Source: Tetrapyrgos nigripes (taxonomy: Eukaryota > Basidiomycota > Agaricomycetes > Agaricales > Campanellaceae). Taken from it: 64,000 bases of DNA. Below, piece after piece: positions 46,621 through 57,563 of the stretch (its first letter is position 1; each line of letters starts with the position of its first letter). The notes below the pieces were generated by a model that saw only the letters and a program-made list of their open reading frames with translations, did not search any database and was not told where the DNA came from. The stretch is taken from contig JAACJM010000125.1 of assembly GCA_013368315.1 (NCBI GenBank), positions 186,001 through 250,000 of the forward strand. Direction: 5' to 3'. The position numbers and the translations under genes were made by a program.

Positions 46621-47547
46621 ATGGCACTGGGAATCTGAACGAGAATGGGAACAGGAACCAGACTGTGAATGAGTGCCAAGACCAGAACGAGAGCGGGACT
46701 CAGAGGGAGAACATGTACCACAAGACACCGTTGCATTCCCTTGACGTGTCTCACAGTGTGCTCCATGTCCAAATGCAGAATTTGCCCTGCCTTTCCCCTT
46801 GTTCTTTTTGGCTGGCTCCTTCAACAGTGATCCCAACAGACCTACATAGAAAGCCATGTCCAACACCTGGCACACAATGTGCCCTGTTACAGACATGACA
46901 AGCACAATCTGGCCTTGCTTCTCCAAAAGCAGATCTTTGTGGTCTAGATACCGATAACACCCTGTCAGTCAATGAATTCTCAAAGATCCAGATGGTGCTT
47001 ACCTTCTGTCCAAGGAACCATGCGCATTCATTTCCCTCCATCCTGATCCTCATTCTCGTTCTTGTTCTCGTCATCATCATCCTCATTGCCTTCCTCACCT
47101 CCATCTTCCCCTCTTTTAAGACACTCCAGCTCCTTGTGCAGGTATTTCAAAATTGGTGTCGTCAGCTCATACACTTGTTCCATTCTTGCTTGGTGCAGAC
47201 TCTGTGTTGTTTGTCCTAGAGCAGACAAGGTGTCAGACCAGTTTTCCAGGTGAATCTTCAGCTTAAAAGCAACGTCCAGAAACTTAGCGTAAGGGAAATG
47301 AACATCTTGCCTCTCATCAGTTTTGTACCTGGGGTCAAACTCGGCTGTAACATTTCTCACATGAGCATTTCATCCTACAATTGTGAATAACAGTCTTACC
47401 TAGAAGAAACTTCATGTACATGGCAAGGAAGGTGTGGAAGAAGAGGAGGAGCAAGACTTCACTCCACAGCAGATTGCAGAGGCCAAGAAACAAAGCTTGC
47501 TGCTTCCCTGTGATCAATGGCTCCAGGACTGGGAGCAAATGGTGCAT
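46461..47547 (-). CDS. Charged hypothetical gene on the minus strand
   Basis: Open frames read leftward. 47360-47028 contains FPYAKFLDVAFKLKIHLENW, then ARMEQVYELTTPILKYLHKE and an Asp/Glu/Asn tail. 46926-46461 contains SVTGHIVCQVLDMAFYVGLL followed by Ser/Arg- and Asp/Gly-rich sequence. A donor near 46995 and intron-like sequence join them. The first part looks helical. No family was recognised. It overlaps plus-strand frames at its left end, so only one strand is likely to be real there. Confidence 0.35.
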
Positions 47548-48359
47548 CGCAAACCTACTATTCCCATTTCAAGTTCTCATTCAACCGTCCCCGTGCAAAG
47601 ATCTTCTGCTTCCAAATCCACTCGTGGTGGGACTGGCGGCCAGAATGGTCAAAGTGACCACTATCACTCGTCATATGGAAGGTCTGAAGACTGCATGGAG
47701 CAAGACCACCTTACCATGTTCATTCCCAATGCTCACTCAACTGTCTCTGTTCAAGGACCCTCGGCTGCCAAATCCACTGGTGGCAATACTGGAGGCCAGA
47801 ACCGCTATCAACAGACAGATATGATGACCCCCTTCCCATGCCTGGTGGACAATATCTGATGGTATGTTCTGTTAAACTGACTCAACCACTGACTACACTG
47901 AAACCCACAGTGAAACAATCCCAGCAGTCTGAAAAGACCTATACCTCTGACAGAACGACAGCAATGAATGCCATGACTCATGCTCAATGTCACAAAGACT
48001 CTCATGATCACAGAGAAGAGAAGCGGTATACCAGTGTGAAACAGACGCCCAAGCGACCCCAGGAACGAGAGGAATCACCACGAAGGAGTGGCGACGTGGA
48101 GACAGGGTCTCGTACCAAAAGACGCAAAACAGAAGCAATAGTTGGACATCGTCAAGATGGGACCAGGAAAGGGATGACAGAGAGGGAAAGGTGCATCAAA
48201 AGGAGAGGTCGGGTGAGAGGAAGCAAGACTGGAAGCAGCAAATTGAACAGCCCAAAGGGAAGCCATGACAAGTGTGAGGATGGTTTGGCTTGTGCTTTTT
48301 TTTTTTATCTTTTTTTATCTTTTCGTCTGGGTGCCTGGCTTATACACAAATGCAGGTAG
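47434..48359 (+). CDS. Low-complexity basic/acidic hypothetical protein
   Basis: A plus frame (47434-47859) begins with a Glu run and QDFTPQQIAEAKKQSLLLP. It then has a two-fold internal repeat: HSTVPVQRSSASKSTRGGTG against HSTVSVQGPSAAKSTGGNTG. It ends LVDNI. A second frame (47838-48359) is Lys/Arg-rich (REEKRYTSVKQTPKRPQERE, RTKRRKTEA). An intron or frameshift joins them. The composition suggests a nuclear protein; no domain was recognised. Confidence 0.35.
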
Positions 48360-49775
48360 CTATAGCTTATGCGTCTTATGTTAACAGAAAGTTCTACTAA
48401 TTTTTTGGAGTTATGTAGGGGTCGCACTACTAGCTACTTCGTGCATCTATAAACAGATGTAAAAATCTCAGTAGCTAGTAACTATCGGTGTAATAGACTC
48501 ACTCATGTTTGTATTCTATAGCTGAAGGGGCTTGTTCTAGTTGGTACGCATGTATCTATTTGTACATGGGTAAGACAAAAAAGATTCTGCAGCTGATAAG
48601 GACTTCAAGCTCTTTGAACTCTATATGTCTGGCAGAGATAGATAGATAGATTACACCACTCGCAAAAGCTACAGAGATGTAACTTCCAAGTACCAACTAT
48701 TGCTTTTCCTTCTTTTGGCTAACCCTTTGGTAAAGAACTGATATTGGGACGTGGTTCGGAAACTCGTTTGGATAGGGGAAACAGAGAGGGAAAGCCCTGG
48801 GAGAGAAAAGCCTAGTGCTGGTGCGTACATGCTTTCTCTATGCCTACACGAACTCAGTATTGCTCCAGGTGCATTCAACTACACCTACTGTTCACCCAGT
48901 ACCTCACCATGCGAACCTCGAGACTGACGTGCTATGCTTGGCCTGGTCATAATCCCAACATAACAATCTCTCACATTACTAGTGTCGCCCTGGAGAATAT
49001 AAGTGAGCTGAAGTTTGAGAGTTAGTTTTCACGTCCTGTACCTGTCTCCTTGGATCTCACAGGACTTGCTCTGTCTTTGGTCTCTTACCTTTACTGTCAA
49101 CCTCAGCATCAACTATCACTGGACCATTGAGCTGAACTATGGATTGTAAGTCTCAGATGTCTGCTTCTCCTAACTCTTGCTTACCCAAAATTCCAGCTCA
49201 TACAGGTAGGCGGGGGTTGTAACCCAGTCTCACAAACAAAATATACCTTTGCACAGGATAGCTTGATGCCAGTCATCACCGCAATGTTGACGGCCCAATC
49301 ACGCAGTTATGCAACAGTAATGATTCTGGACAGGAAGGCACATCCATGTCTTTAGGTCTGCCCCATGTTGACTTATAACTCACATTTATGTCTTGCAGGT
49401 TCAGGAGATGGCTCTACCGCTGGCTTCAAGATGTATGTGAAGCTTGATGAAGCTTGAAGAAGATGAAGAGGAGGCCTACCATAACAGTCATCAGAGCATA
49501 AGGGACCTTTATTCTAGCCAACGTAGGACAGTCAGTGAGTCTTTGTTGCAGTCTTTCTCCTTTGATGGGTTTGTAACTAATGTTGTAATGCACATAATAG
49601 TGATGGTGGACCTGTACCACTCTTATTTTGCTCATGTGTTCCTTACTTTCCAAAGAATGCACTTTTTTCTCCATTCTCTCCCTCGGTACTAGCAGCATAT
49701 TGTGCAACCAGTGTCATTTACACTGCCCAGGACCTTTTCTTTTCATGGGAAGAAACTTGAGAATGAATTTTGCAT
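48360..49775. other. No supported gene
   Basis: AT-rich DNA with short frames (plus 48840-49025, plus 49444-49692) that show no motif. A GATA microsatellite-like stretch occurs near 48640. Several donor/acceptor-like pairs between 49000 and 49450 hint at a decayed multi-exon gene, but no protein similarity could be recognised. Confidence 0.35.
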
Positions 49776-50223
49776 AATTTGTATCAGACTATACTAAGTT
49801 TTTTGTCAAAAAAGACAAAGAGACTCTTTATCTCTTTCACTTTGGAAATAGAATCAAATTTGTCACAAAAAGATTGTGTTTTTGGATGGAAAAAGACAAA
49901 GAAAGTTTTGTTCTTTTTCACAAAAAATTGTTAATCTTTCTCACTCCGAAAACAAAATGCCCAATCATTGCCCATTCATCATGTTTCCTGCCAAGAAAGT
50001 GGGCAATGAATGGGCAATGATTGAGAAATAGGTGGGCATTTTGTTTTCGGGGGAAAAAAGATAATGAAGTTTCTGTGAAAAAGATAAGAAATTCACTGCC
50101 AAAAAGAACAAAGGATTCTTTGTGTTTCTTTTGTGAAAAGCATATCCTTTCTCAGACAAAATTGTTTTTAGATCTAAAATGAGAAAGATCACAATTCAAT
50201 TTGTCTTTCTTTCGTATACAAAT
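49776..50223. mobile_element. Foldback (palindromic) element
   Basis: About 450 bp forms an imperfect long inverted repeat. Near the centre, CCGAAAACAAAATGCCCA and CAATCATTGCCCATTCAT on the left reappear inverted on the right. Outward similarity (CTTTTTCACA, AAAAGACAAAG) continues toward ends that both read AATTTGTAT from outside in. It is AT-rich and non-coding. Its right end directly abuts the 5' LTR of the retrotransposon. Confidence 0.6.
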
Positions 50224-50749
50224 TGTCATGAATCGTCTCCCGCCTATTCATTTTTCTTTCTATTCTTTTCCCTTTACTACCTATTCCCCACTCTAACCCC
50301 ATAAACATCAACTATTTCTCATCATCGTCCATAGTTACCACCTCTCTAAATCTATGACTCATATTCCTACCTCCTCCGATTCCTATCTCCATGGACATTC
50401 TCACTGTCAATCACTCTGTGTGATCCAGTACCTTCATCTATCCATATTTGACTTATTATTCTCTCGCCCTTGACATCTCCACATGATACCGTCTATTGTT
50501 ACTTACTCTTTCCCATCTGTTCATATTTTACTTATATACCTGTGATCCCTGTAACCTATTCCTTAGTTCGTTCACTTCGTCTCCGCTCCGTACTTTTACT
50601 ACGCAGTGTAGAGCCTAGTCAGCTTACTTTCTCTCTATCTCTCTACTTCTCTATCTTTCTATTTCTCTTGATCAATCTACTCTCTTGGAAACCGGCTTCC
50701 TCGTATTGTGTGACTTGGGTGGTTACCGAGTGTAACGACAACCTTGACA
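50224..50749 (+). repeat. 5' LTR
   Basis: It starts TGTCATGAATCGTCTCCCGC and ends CAACCTTGACA. It contains a TATA box at 50533-50538, a predicted transcript start at 50565 (AGTTCGTTCA), and a TCTC-rich stretch downstream. It is closely related to the 3' LTR and more distantly to the solo LTR at 15053-15494. Confidence 0.92.
50533..50574 (+). promoter_or_regulatory. LTR promoter: TATA box and predicted start of R
   Basis: TATATA at 50533-50538 lies 32 bp before AGTTCGTTCA (50565-50574). That 10-mer is the exact complement of the sequence just after the LTR, so it is the predicted 5' end of the transcript. The 3' LTR has the same pair (TATATA upstream of 57909-57918). Confidence 0.65.
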
Positions 50750-50751
50750 CT

Positions 50752-50761
50752 TGAACGAACT
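50752..50761 (+). other. Primer-binding site, self-priming type
   Basis: TGAACGAACT begins two bases after the 5' LTR. It shows no TGG start or tRNA-like 3' end. Instead it pairs perfectly over 10 nt with AGTTCGTTCA inside the LTR. Tf1/sushi elements prime minus-strand DNA synthesis in this way, from the cleaved 5' end of their own RNA. Confidence 0.65.
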
Positions 50762-51225
50762 CCCATACACCCACCTCACTACTTGAGTCTTTTCCCTTCT
50801 ATCCTATTCACCTCTATTCTCAACTCTTTTCATCCTGTCTACCCCACGTTCCTGAGTTCGTATCGAACCTCCTGAAACCCCTCGTGACTACGAACGGATT
50901 CCATTTCCCCTTCCTCGCTACCTCCTGTACTCCGAATACGCGGTCTCTCACGGAAGACAACTACGAACGGATCCTTGGAGTCTTGACCGACACTTCGTTT
51001 GCACAAGACGTTGGGTGTGGAAACTTACCTCAGGTGACGTAGTCCTCTCAACGTTCTCATACATAACGGTGAAAGAAGACTTCGACACAGGAGAAACTGT
51101 GGTTCAGATTCAAGGACCTCTATTCCTCAAAGAACACGTCAACTACTCCCCATTAGCGCCCTCCCCCGAATACGGCCTAGCATCTTCCTATCCTAGGGCC
51201 TAACTATCTTTCATAAAATCAGTGT
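50762..51225 (+). other. Leader between PBS and gag
   Basis: 464 bp of untranslated leader. A 62-codon open frame (51015-51203) could be a short upstream ORF, but it shows no motif. Confidence 0.5.
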
Positions 51226-52734
51226 ATGACTGAGCGACGGTCCGCATCTGCAGATCCGAATCTCCGTTGTGCCAATCGACCACACGTATTCCACCCCGCA
51301 TCGAACCAAGACGCCTGCTATATCCCTGAAAACGGCGACAACCCTTGGGTTTCGTGTAAAACTCAACCTTGCCTAAACAGGTATAACACTCAGCGACTTA
51401 CCGACGTAGAGCTCCCGAATTGGCTGCACGTTATAACCCAGCTCCAAGAACTTGCGATTCAGAAAGCACATCGAAAACCTAGAACCAGATCAGGCCAAGG
51501 GACCTCTACGCCCAACCAACCTTCCGAAACCAACCCAGTACCAGAAACGCCTTCAAATAACCCACCAGAACCAAACGATCCCACTTCCCCACCTTCTTCG
51601 CCCATCATTCCATCCGCCGAAGGACCATCCATAGCCCCTCGTCGCCCCCCTACACCTCCTTCTCCAGACCCCTCAGACCCGAACGACTCAGTCATGGCCG
51701 ACACGCCTCCTATCGGGTTAAACGGAACTTCTGAACGAGGAAGAAAACCGGATACCTTCAACAGAGAACGCAGCGAGGCAAAACGATGGTTGGCCCAGTT
51801 TAACAACTACCTGCGCATGAATCAAGGAAGGTACCCAACCGAAGAAAGTCAGGTTGCATTATTTTTGTCATTTTTCGCGGGAGAAAAAGGAGGAGACTGG
51901 GCAACGCAGAGATTGACGGAACGGGACGCAGATGAAGAAAATGAGGAATTGAAAGCTACACCAGATCAACGGAGATGGATAACTTTAAAAGAGATACGTG
52001 ATCGATTCAAAAGGGACTTCAAACCTTTAGCCTCGGAAGATGTGGCTAGAACAAAGATCAAATTTGCCAAAATGAGGGGGACGGATATCAGCGGCTATAA
52101 CAGCGTTTTTGACACATATGGAGAAGAGTCTGAATTCGGAGAAGCAGCACTGTTGGAATTCTACCAGGACGGGCTACCACCCAAACTTCGAGAAGCAGTC
52201 GGAAGGACGTATCCGAAATGGAAGGACTTCGACGAGTATCAGGAAAGAGCTGTGGAGCTTCACTTAGAGTGGTTGAAGGAACGAGAAAGACAAGGACGCT
52301 GGAAGACTACTTCAACGTCAAAGAACAGCTCAGGCCCGTCTCAAGGAAGAACGGTGGCTAGCGTCAATGCGCTCATGGGATCAGGTGCTAACTCGTCTTT
52401 CAATCTGCCACCTAAACTGACACCTGATGAAAGGGACCGACTTCGAAAGGCAGGAGCATGCTTTGCATGCAGACAGACTGGACACATGAGCAACGAATGT
52501 CCTACATTCCCGAGAACGTCGTCTCAAAACACTTCCCGAACCTTCCCTCCTCGTACCATTCGAACAACCGAAACCGCATCCCCTTCACCGGCGACGGTGG
52601 CACAAGCATCTTCTTCTCGAAACACGATCAAGGAAATCTCTGATATGGTAAACAGGGTTAAAGGGCTAGAAGGAGAGGAAAAGGAACAAGCAACCGTTTA
52701 CTTGAAGGATATTATGTCTAAATTGGATTTTTAA
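51226..52734 (+). CDS. Gag polyprotein of the chromovirus
   Basis: An intact 502-residue frame. Residues 1-95 are basic/polar and about 95-165 form a Pro/Ser linker. Residues about 175-355 are the retrotransposon Gag (capsid-like) region (AKRWLAQFNNYL, LEFYQDGLPPKLREAV). A single CCHC zinc knuckle CFACRQTGHMSNEC starts at residue 412. Gag packages the RNA into cytoplasmic particles. It ends LDF-TAA. The stop is embedded in GATTTTTAA, where a -1 slip on TTT continues into an open frame toward the protease, so programmed -1 readthrough is possible. Confidence 0.92.
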   Translation: MTERRSASADPNLRCANRPHVFHPASNQDACYIPENGDNPWVSCKTQPCLNRYNTQRLTDVELPNWLHVITQLQELAIQKAHRKPRTRSGQGTSTPNQPSETNPVPETPSNNPPEPNDPTSPPSSPIIPSAEGPSIAPRRPPTPPSPDPSDPNDSVMADTPPIGLNGTSERGRKPDTFNRERSEAKRWLAQFNNYLRMNQGRYPTEESQVALFLSFFAGEKGGDWATQRLTERDADEENEELKATPDQRRWITLKEIRDRFKRDFKPLASEDVARTKIKFAKMRGTDISGYNSVFDTYGEESEFGEAALLEFYQDGLPPKLREAVGRTYPKWKDFDEYQERAVELHLEWLKERERQGRWKTTSTSKNSSGPSQGRTVASVNALMGSGANSSFNLPPKLTPDERDRLRKAGACFACRQTGHMSNECPTFPRTSSQNTSRTFPPRTIRTTETASPSPATVAQASSSRNTIKEISDMVNRVKGLEGEEKEQATVYLKDIMSKLDF

Positions 52735-52908
52735 ATCGCTCCTCTGCTACATCGTCAGCAGGAGTAAAACAGTACACCGGACAGTTAAAGAACAATCGAT
52801 ATAGTGTGTTATACCCCTCTTGTGAGCGAACCTTTCCTTCAGAAATAAGAATGTCGGCAATCACTCGCAACAGACAGATACCATCAATCACACTCAAAAC
52901 TGAACTAA
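52735..52908 (+). pseudogene. Gag-pol junction and start of the protease region
   Basis: In the -1 frame relative to gag the sequence stays open from the gag stop (FLNRSSATSSAG) through NRQIPSITLKTELIGK, then loses frame near 52910-52920. The protease core continues one frame over. A single-base indel here disconnects the upstream part from the DSG active site. Confidence 0.6.
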
Positions 52909-55017
52909 TCGGCAAAATTACTGGCAGAAAAAATCGACGCAAACGCTCTAATAGACAGCGGTGCAGAAGGCATAATCATTAACAGTCAATTCGCACGAAG
53001 AAACCAACTTACCCTCCTCCCTATCAAAAACCCGTTCCCAGTTCGAAACGTTGACGGCTCTGAAAACACCATGGGATGGGTACGGGAATACACTATCCAA
53101 AATCTTCGTATCTATTCTCGAGACAGCAAGGCGTACCATGAAGAACAGGCCGAATTCTATGTAACGGACATTGGGGATCATGATATAATTCTCGGTACCG
53201 ACTGGCTGGAAGAACATAATCCGGATATAGACTGGTCGGACTCACGGGTAGACATGACTCAATGTCCAGAAACATGTATCACGGTAAAACCTCCCGTCCT
53301 TCACTTGAAAACAAAAACCTTGAAACCTGCAGTCATCGATCCGAGAACCCATCACAAGGAGTACCAAATCAGGTGGATAGAACCAGTTGGACGATTTAAA
53401 CCAATTGCCCAATCGAAAATTGCAGGACGACGACGTCGAATTCCTATTCGATCCTTCCACCGAAATTCGGAAGAAACCGCAATCTTTACCGAAGATGACT
53501 ACGGGAGGGACACGATCCCAGAACGGTGGGAACAGGACGTAATGGAAGAATTGTTAGGGAAAGAGGAAAGATTCAATGAAGAAGCATCAGGAGGACTGGA
53601 TCTGAACATCCGCGCGGGTTTTACGAAAGCACAAGAACTCGCAGAGGCGGCTCAGAACGTCCAGGTCGATGTACCTCTTAAAGATAAGATTCCTTCGCAG
53701 TATCATCAGTTCTTACAAGTCTTTGACAAACAAACCTCAGAAAGATTACCGAAACGTGGCGAATGGGATCACGCCATCGAGTTAAAACCGGACTTTACAC
53801 CACACCCTTGCAAAACATATCCGTTGTCCCCAAATGAACAAAAGGATCTCGACGAATTCATCAAGGAAAACTTGGAGAAAGGGTACATAAGACCGTCGAA
53901 GTCTCCCATGGCAAGTCCCTTCTTCTTTGTAAAAAAGAAAGACGGAAAACTACGGCCAGTACAGGATTACCGCGCCCTAAACAAAGGGACCGTCAAGAAC
54001 GAATACCCTCTACCGCTTATATCGGAACTCGTAGACAAACTCAAAGGGGCACGAATATTCTCCAAAATTGACCTTAGATGGGGATATAACAACGTGCGTA
54101 TCAAGAAGGGAGATGAATGGAAAGCGGCGTTCAAAACCAACCGCGGCCTCTTTGAACCAACGGTGATGTTCTTCGGTCTTATGAATTCTCCAGCCACGTT
54201 CCAAGCAATGATGAATACCCTGTTCAAGGACTTGATCGACTCTGGAAAAGTCGTAATCTATATGGACGATATTCTCATATTCACAGAATCCCTAGAAGAG
54301 CATCGATATATGGTGAAACAGGTACTGGCACGACTCCATGATAACAACCTATACGCCAAACCGGAAAAATGTACCTTCGAAACCGACTCAGTGGAGTTCC
54401 TCGGCCTCATCGTATCACATAACACATTGGCGATGGATCCAATCAAGGTCGAAGGAGTAACTAAATGGCCAGTCCCACGGAACGTCAAAGACGTACAGTC
54501 ATTCCTCGGCTTCGGAAACTTCTATCGACGTTTCATACAAGATTTCTCAAAAATCGCACGACCCCTGTTCGATCTCACGAAAAAAGAACATCCATGGGAA
54601 TGGTCTGAAGAAGCTCAAAGGGCCTTCCAGGCACTCAAAGATACGTTCACAACCTCACCAGTTCTTCTCATGCCTGACCATTCTAAACCGTACCGAGTGG
54701 AAGTTGACGCGTCAGATTACGCCACAGGAGGTATCCTGCAACAACAAGGATCGGACGGCAAATGGCACCCAGTAGCCTACCTGTCAAAAGTGTTGTCCGA
54801 AACCGAACGAAACTACGACATCCATGACAAAGAACTGCTAGCAATCATACGAGGACTTGAAGCCTGGCGGCACTACCTTGAAGGAGGACCACATACCATC
54901 GAAATCCTAACTGATCACGACAACCTCAGATATTTTACTTCGGCTCAAAAAACTCAGCCGACGACAAGCAAGGATGGCCTTGTTCTTGACCAGATTCGAC
55001 TTTACGCTCACCCATAA
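52909..55017 (+). CDS. Pol: protease, reverse transcriptase, RNase H
   Basis: An open frame of 703 codons. The protease active site ALIDSGAEG is at 52942-52968 (DSG at 52954-52962). Reverse transcriptase follows with SPMASPFFFVKKKDGKLRP, QDYRALN, KIDLRWGYNNVRI and the catalytic YMDD at 54259-54270. LGFGNFYRRFI leads into RNase H with DASDYATGG, NYDIHDKELLAI and ILTDHDNLRYF, covering the acidic residues. It ends prematurely at 55015-55017 because of a frame change near 54962; the expected RPGN-type sequence (HKPGNLNRSDPLSR) continues in another frame. Confidence 0.9.
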   Translation, partial: SAKLLAEKIDANALIDSGAEGIIINSQFARRNQLTLLPIKNPFPVRNVDGSENTMGWVREYTIQNLRIYSRDSKAYHEEQAEFYVTDIGDHDIILGTDWLEEHNPDIDWSDSRVDMTQCPETCITVKPPVLHLKTKTLKPAVIDPRTHHKEYQIRWIEPVGRFKPIAQSKIAGRRRRIPIRSFHRNSEETAIFTEDDYGRDTIPERWEQDVMEELLGKEERFNEEASGGLDLNIRAGFTKAQELAEAAQNVQVDVPLKDKIPSQYHQFLQVFDKQTSERLPKRGEWDHAIELKPDFTPHPCKTYPLSPNEQKDLDEFIKENLEKGYIRPSKSPMASPFFFVKKKDGKLRPVQDYRALNKGTVKNEYPLPLISELVDKLKGARIFSKIDLRWGYNNVRIKKGDEWKAAFKTNRGLFEPTVMFFGLMNSPATFQAMMNTLFKDLIDSGKVVIYMDDILIFTESLEEHRYMVKQVLARLHDNNLYAKPEKCTFETDSVEFLGLIVSHNTLAMDPIKVEGVTKWPVPRNVKDVQSFLGFGNFYRRFIQDFSKIARPLFDLTKKEHPWEWSEEAQRAFQALKDTFTTSPVLLMPDHSKPYRVEVDASDYATGGILQQQGSDGKWHPVAYLSKVLSETERNYDIHDKELLAIIRGLEAWRHYLEGGPHTIEILTDHDNLRYFTSAQKTQPTTSKDGLVLDQIRLYAHP

Positions 55018-56690
55018 ACCGGGAAATCTGAATCGAAGTGACCCACTCTCTCGAAGATCGGATCATAAAGAGGGGGTCGAAAACGACAACAAGGATAGGG
55101 TCTTACTTGACCCTAGATTCTTCAGAATTCGAGCGACGTGACCAGGACAGTAACCGCAATAGGAGATGCGGAATTGAAAAGGCGAATAAAGGAATGTCCG
55201 GATAAGGATGCTGAAGTCGTGAGTGCGTTACGAACTATCATTGACAACGGACCCCGCGCTTTGGCGAAGAATTTGCAGGAATGGAACTATGGAAGACGGG
55301 ATGTATCCTGTTCCGAGGGGAAAGGTCTACGTCCCAAACGATCAAAAGCTCAGACGGGATATCGTTAAAATGCATCACGACAGCCTTACTGCAGGCCACC
55401 CGGGAAGATTCAAAACATATGAACTCGTCAGTAGAGAATTCTGGTGGCCCGGTATGTCAGTATTCGTTCGCAACTACGTTGAAGGATGCGCTACCTGCCA
55501 GTTAACCAAGGCAGACAACCATCCTGCGCACGTACCCTTAATCCCAAACGAAATACCGGAACGACCTTTGGTACCATCACGACCGATTCATCACGGACCT
55601 GCCAGAATGCGACGGCTTCAATGCAATTCACGTCACAGTCGATCGTTCAACAAAGACAGTTGTCATTTCCCCATGCAGAAAAGATATTGACAGCGACGGA
55701 ACAATCGACCTATTGTTCGACAATACCTGGCGACGGTATGGCTTGTGGGATAAAAATGATATCTGACCGCGGACCTCAATTTGCAAGCCAAGTGATGAAG
55801 GGCATTTACGCTAAGTTAGGTATCACTTCGGCACTTAGTACCGCTTACCATCCGCAGACAGACGGCGAAACAGAAAGGTTCAATCAAGAACTGGAACAAT
55901 ACCTCCGGACCTTCTGTAACTATCGCCAAGACGATTGGGTCAAATACCTGCCATACGCTGAATTCTGTCATAATACCCGGGTCTCACTCAGCGACTGGGA
56001 AATCACCGTTTGAATTACTCCATGGATATTTGCCACGACTATTCCCTTCAATCAACCCAACTTCACACGTACCAAAAGTCGAGGAACGCCTCCAGAACTT
56101 GGATACAGTTCGAGAAGAACTGAAAGCAAGTCTGGCGACGGCAGCCGAACTAAATGAAGAAGCAAAACAAGGACTACCGGAACGAAGGGGTGAAGTTTAA
56201 GGTTGGGGATAAAGTGCTGCTGGATGGGAAGAATCTGAAAACGACGAGACCGAAAAGCTAAGTTGGCAAATCGCCGTCATGGACCATTCGAAATCACTGA
56301 CGTTATCAGTGAAGTCAATTATCGACTCAAATTACCGAATGGCTGGCGCATTCACCCAGTGTTCCACGCCTCACTCCTATCGCCGTACAAAGAAACCGAA
56401 GCCCACGGAGTGAACTACCCGGGAGAAACCTGCTGAGCTATTACCCGAAGACAACGAATATGATGTGGAGGCAATTCTGGATTCAAAACCAACGAGAAAC
56501 CGACGGGGAGTACAATACCTTGTCAAATGGTTGGATTATGCTGACTCGGAAAAATTCATGGGAACCAGCGTCAGGACTGACGAAGGTGAAAGAGATGATC
56601 GAGACCTTCCATCAACAACATCCAGACGCATACCGACACCCAAAAAACCTGATACGTCCAGGGAACAACGGTGCGTTCACTAGGCGTCGC
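55018..56690 (+). pseudogene. Pol: integrase and chromodomain, frameshifted
   Basis: In successive frames one reads ELKRRIKECPDKDAEVV, then GKVYVPNDQKLRRDIVKMHH, AGHPGRFKTYELV and GCATCQL (the HHCC zinc-binding region, about 55320-55510). [11 protein letters not shown] and [20 protein letters not shown] follow (D and E of the DDE core, about 55760-55905), then a [12 protein letters not shown] segment. The chromodomain is at about 56450-56570 (EYDVEAILDSKPTRNRRG, QYLVKWLDYADSE). Frame changes occur near 55290, 55560-55745, 56010 and 56190-56450. Chromodomains direct integration to marked chromatin. This integrase is not translatable as it stands. Confidence 0.85.
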
Positions 56691-56929
56691 CATGGAAGAC
56701 ATATGGCGAAGTACCCGGGTACTTCAGGCGAAAGCACAACTCCGAGGAGAAACACTGTTACGAACCGTGGCATCCTATGCCCGCCTTCACACCCCACTCG
56801 GCAATCGAAACTCAGAATTCTGTCATCACTCGTCAATCGCATTCCCTTCGTTAACGGCGTTTACTGTCAAAACCATCCCGGGGTGACTTGACCGTCCATT
56901 CAAAAACTTTCTCCATACAGAGAAACAAG

Positions 56930-57552
56930 TATAAAAGACCCCTCCCCACAACGAAGGAAGGACAGAACTCAAACCACATCCTACCAGTTTCACCTCACTC
57001 CCCTCACACTACATCTTCATTATCGCCATGTCTACCACTTCTTCCATCGACACCATCGTAAACGACGCGCTTCCCAACCAACAGGGGACGCTGCAGCTTA
57101 CGGAACCCGCTCCGGCCGTCGATGCAGACTCCCAGAAACAAACCACACAGGACCTCAACGTTGGGTGTCAACGTTGCCACATGGGGAGGAGAGGATGGAC
57201 CAGGACGGTGTAGGCTAGGCAGAGGACATAAAGCCCGTTGTGTGGTGCAATGGACGTCGCTACGTGCAGAACACAGAGGAAATCTCGGATGGGGAGACGC
57301 CAGTATATGGGGGGCAAACAACGCTTGTACAGTGGGACACAAACGACAATGGAGGAGGATGGGGAACGGCGACCCAACACAACAGAGTGGGGAATTTCGA
57401 CTGGAAGCGACCCTAGGTGGGAGATTGGAAACTACACCATGGATTGGGACAAGTATTGGCCGAGCCAGGGAGAGGTGGACAGACGACTCCGCAAGCAATG
57501 GGCGGAACATTGGAAGGCTAGCTTGTCGAGCTCCGGTGAAAGCTCGTCCTAA
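56930..57552 (+). pseudogene. Extra ORF between pol and the 3' LTR, with its own TATA box
   Basis: A TATAAAA at 56930-56936 lies 98 bp before an ATG at 57028 in good context (TTCATTATCGCCATG). The frame begins MSTTSSIDTIVNDALPNQQG and reaches DLNVGCQRCHMG. A neighbouring frame continues with Cys at CRLGRGHKARC. The tail (57238-57552) ends WDKYWPSQGEVDRRLRKQWA...SSSGESSS at the polypurine tract. At least two frame changes separate the parts. The paired Cys hint at a small zinc-binding protein. No standard retroelement gene is expected here, so this may be an accessory gene. It is not identified. Confidence 0.5.
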
Positions 57553-57560
57553 AGAGGGGG
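57551..57560 (+). other. Polypurine tract
   Basis: AAAGAGGGGG lies three bases upstream of the 3' LTR, the normal position for priming plus-strand DNA synthesis. Confidence 0.8.
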
Positions 57561-57563
57561 TAA

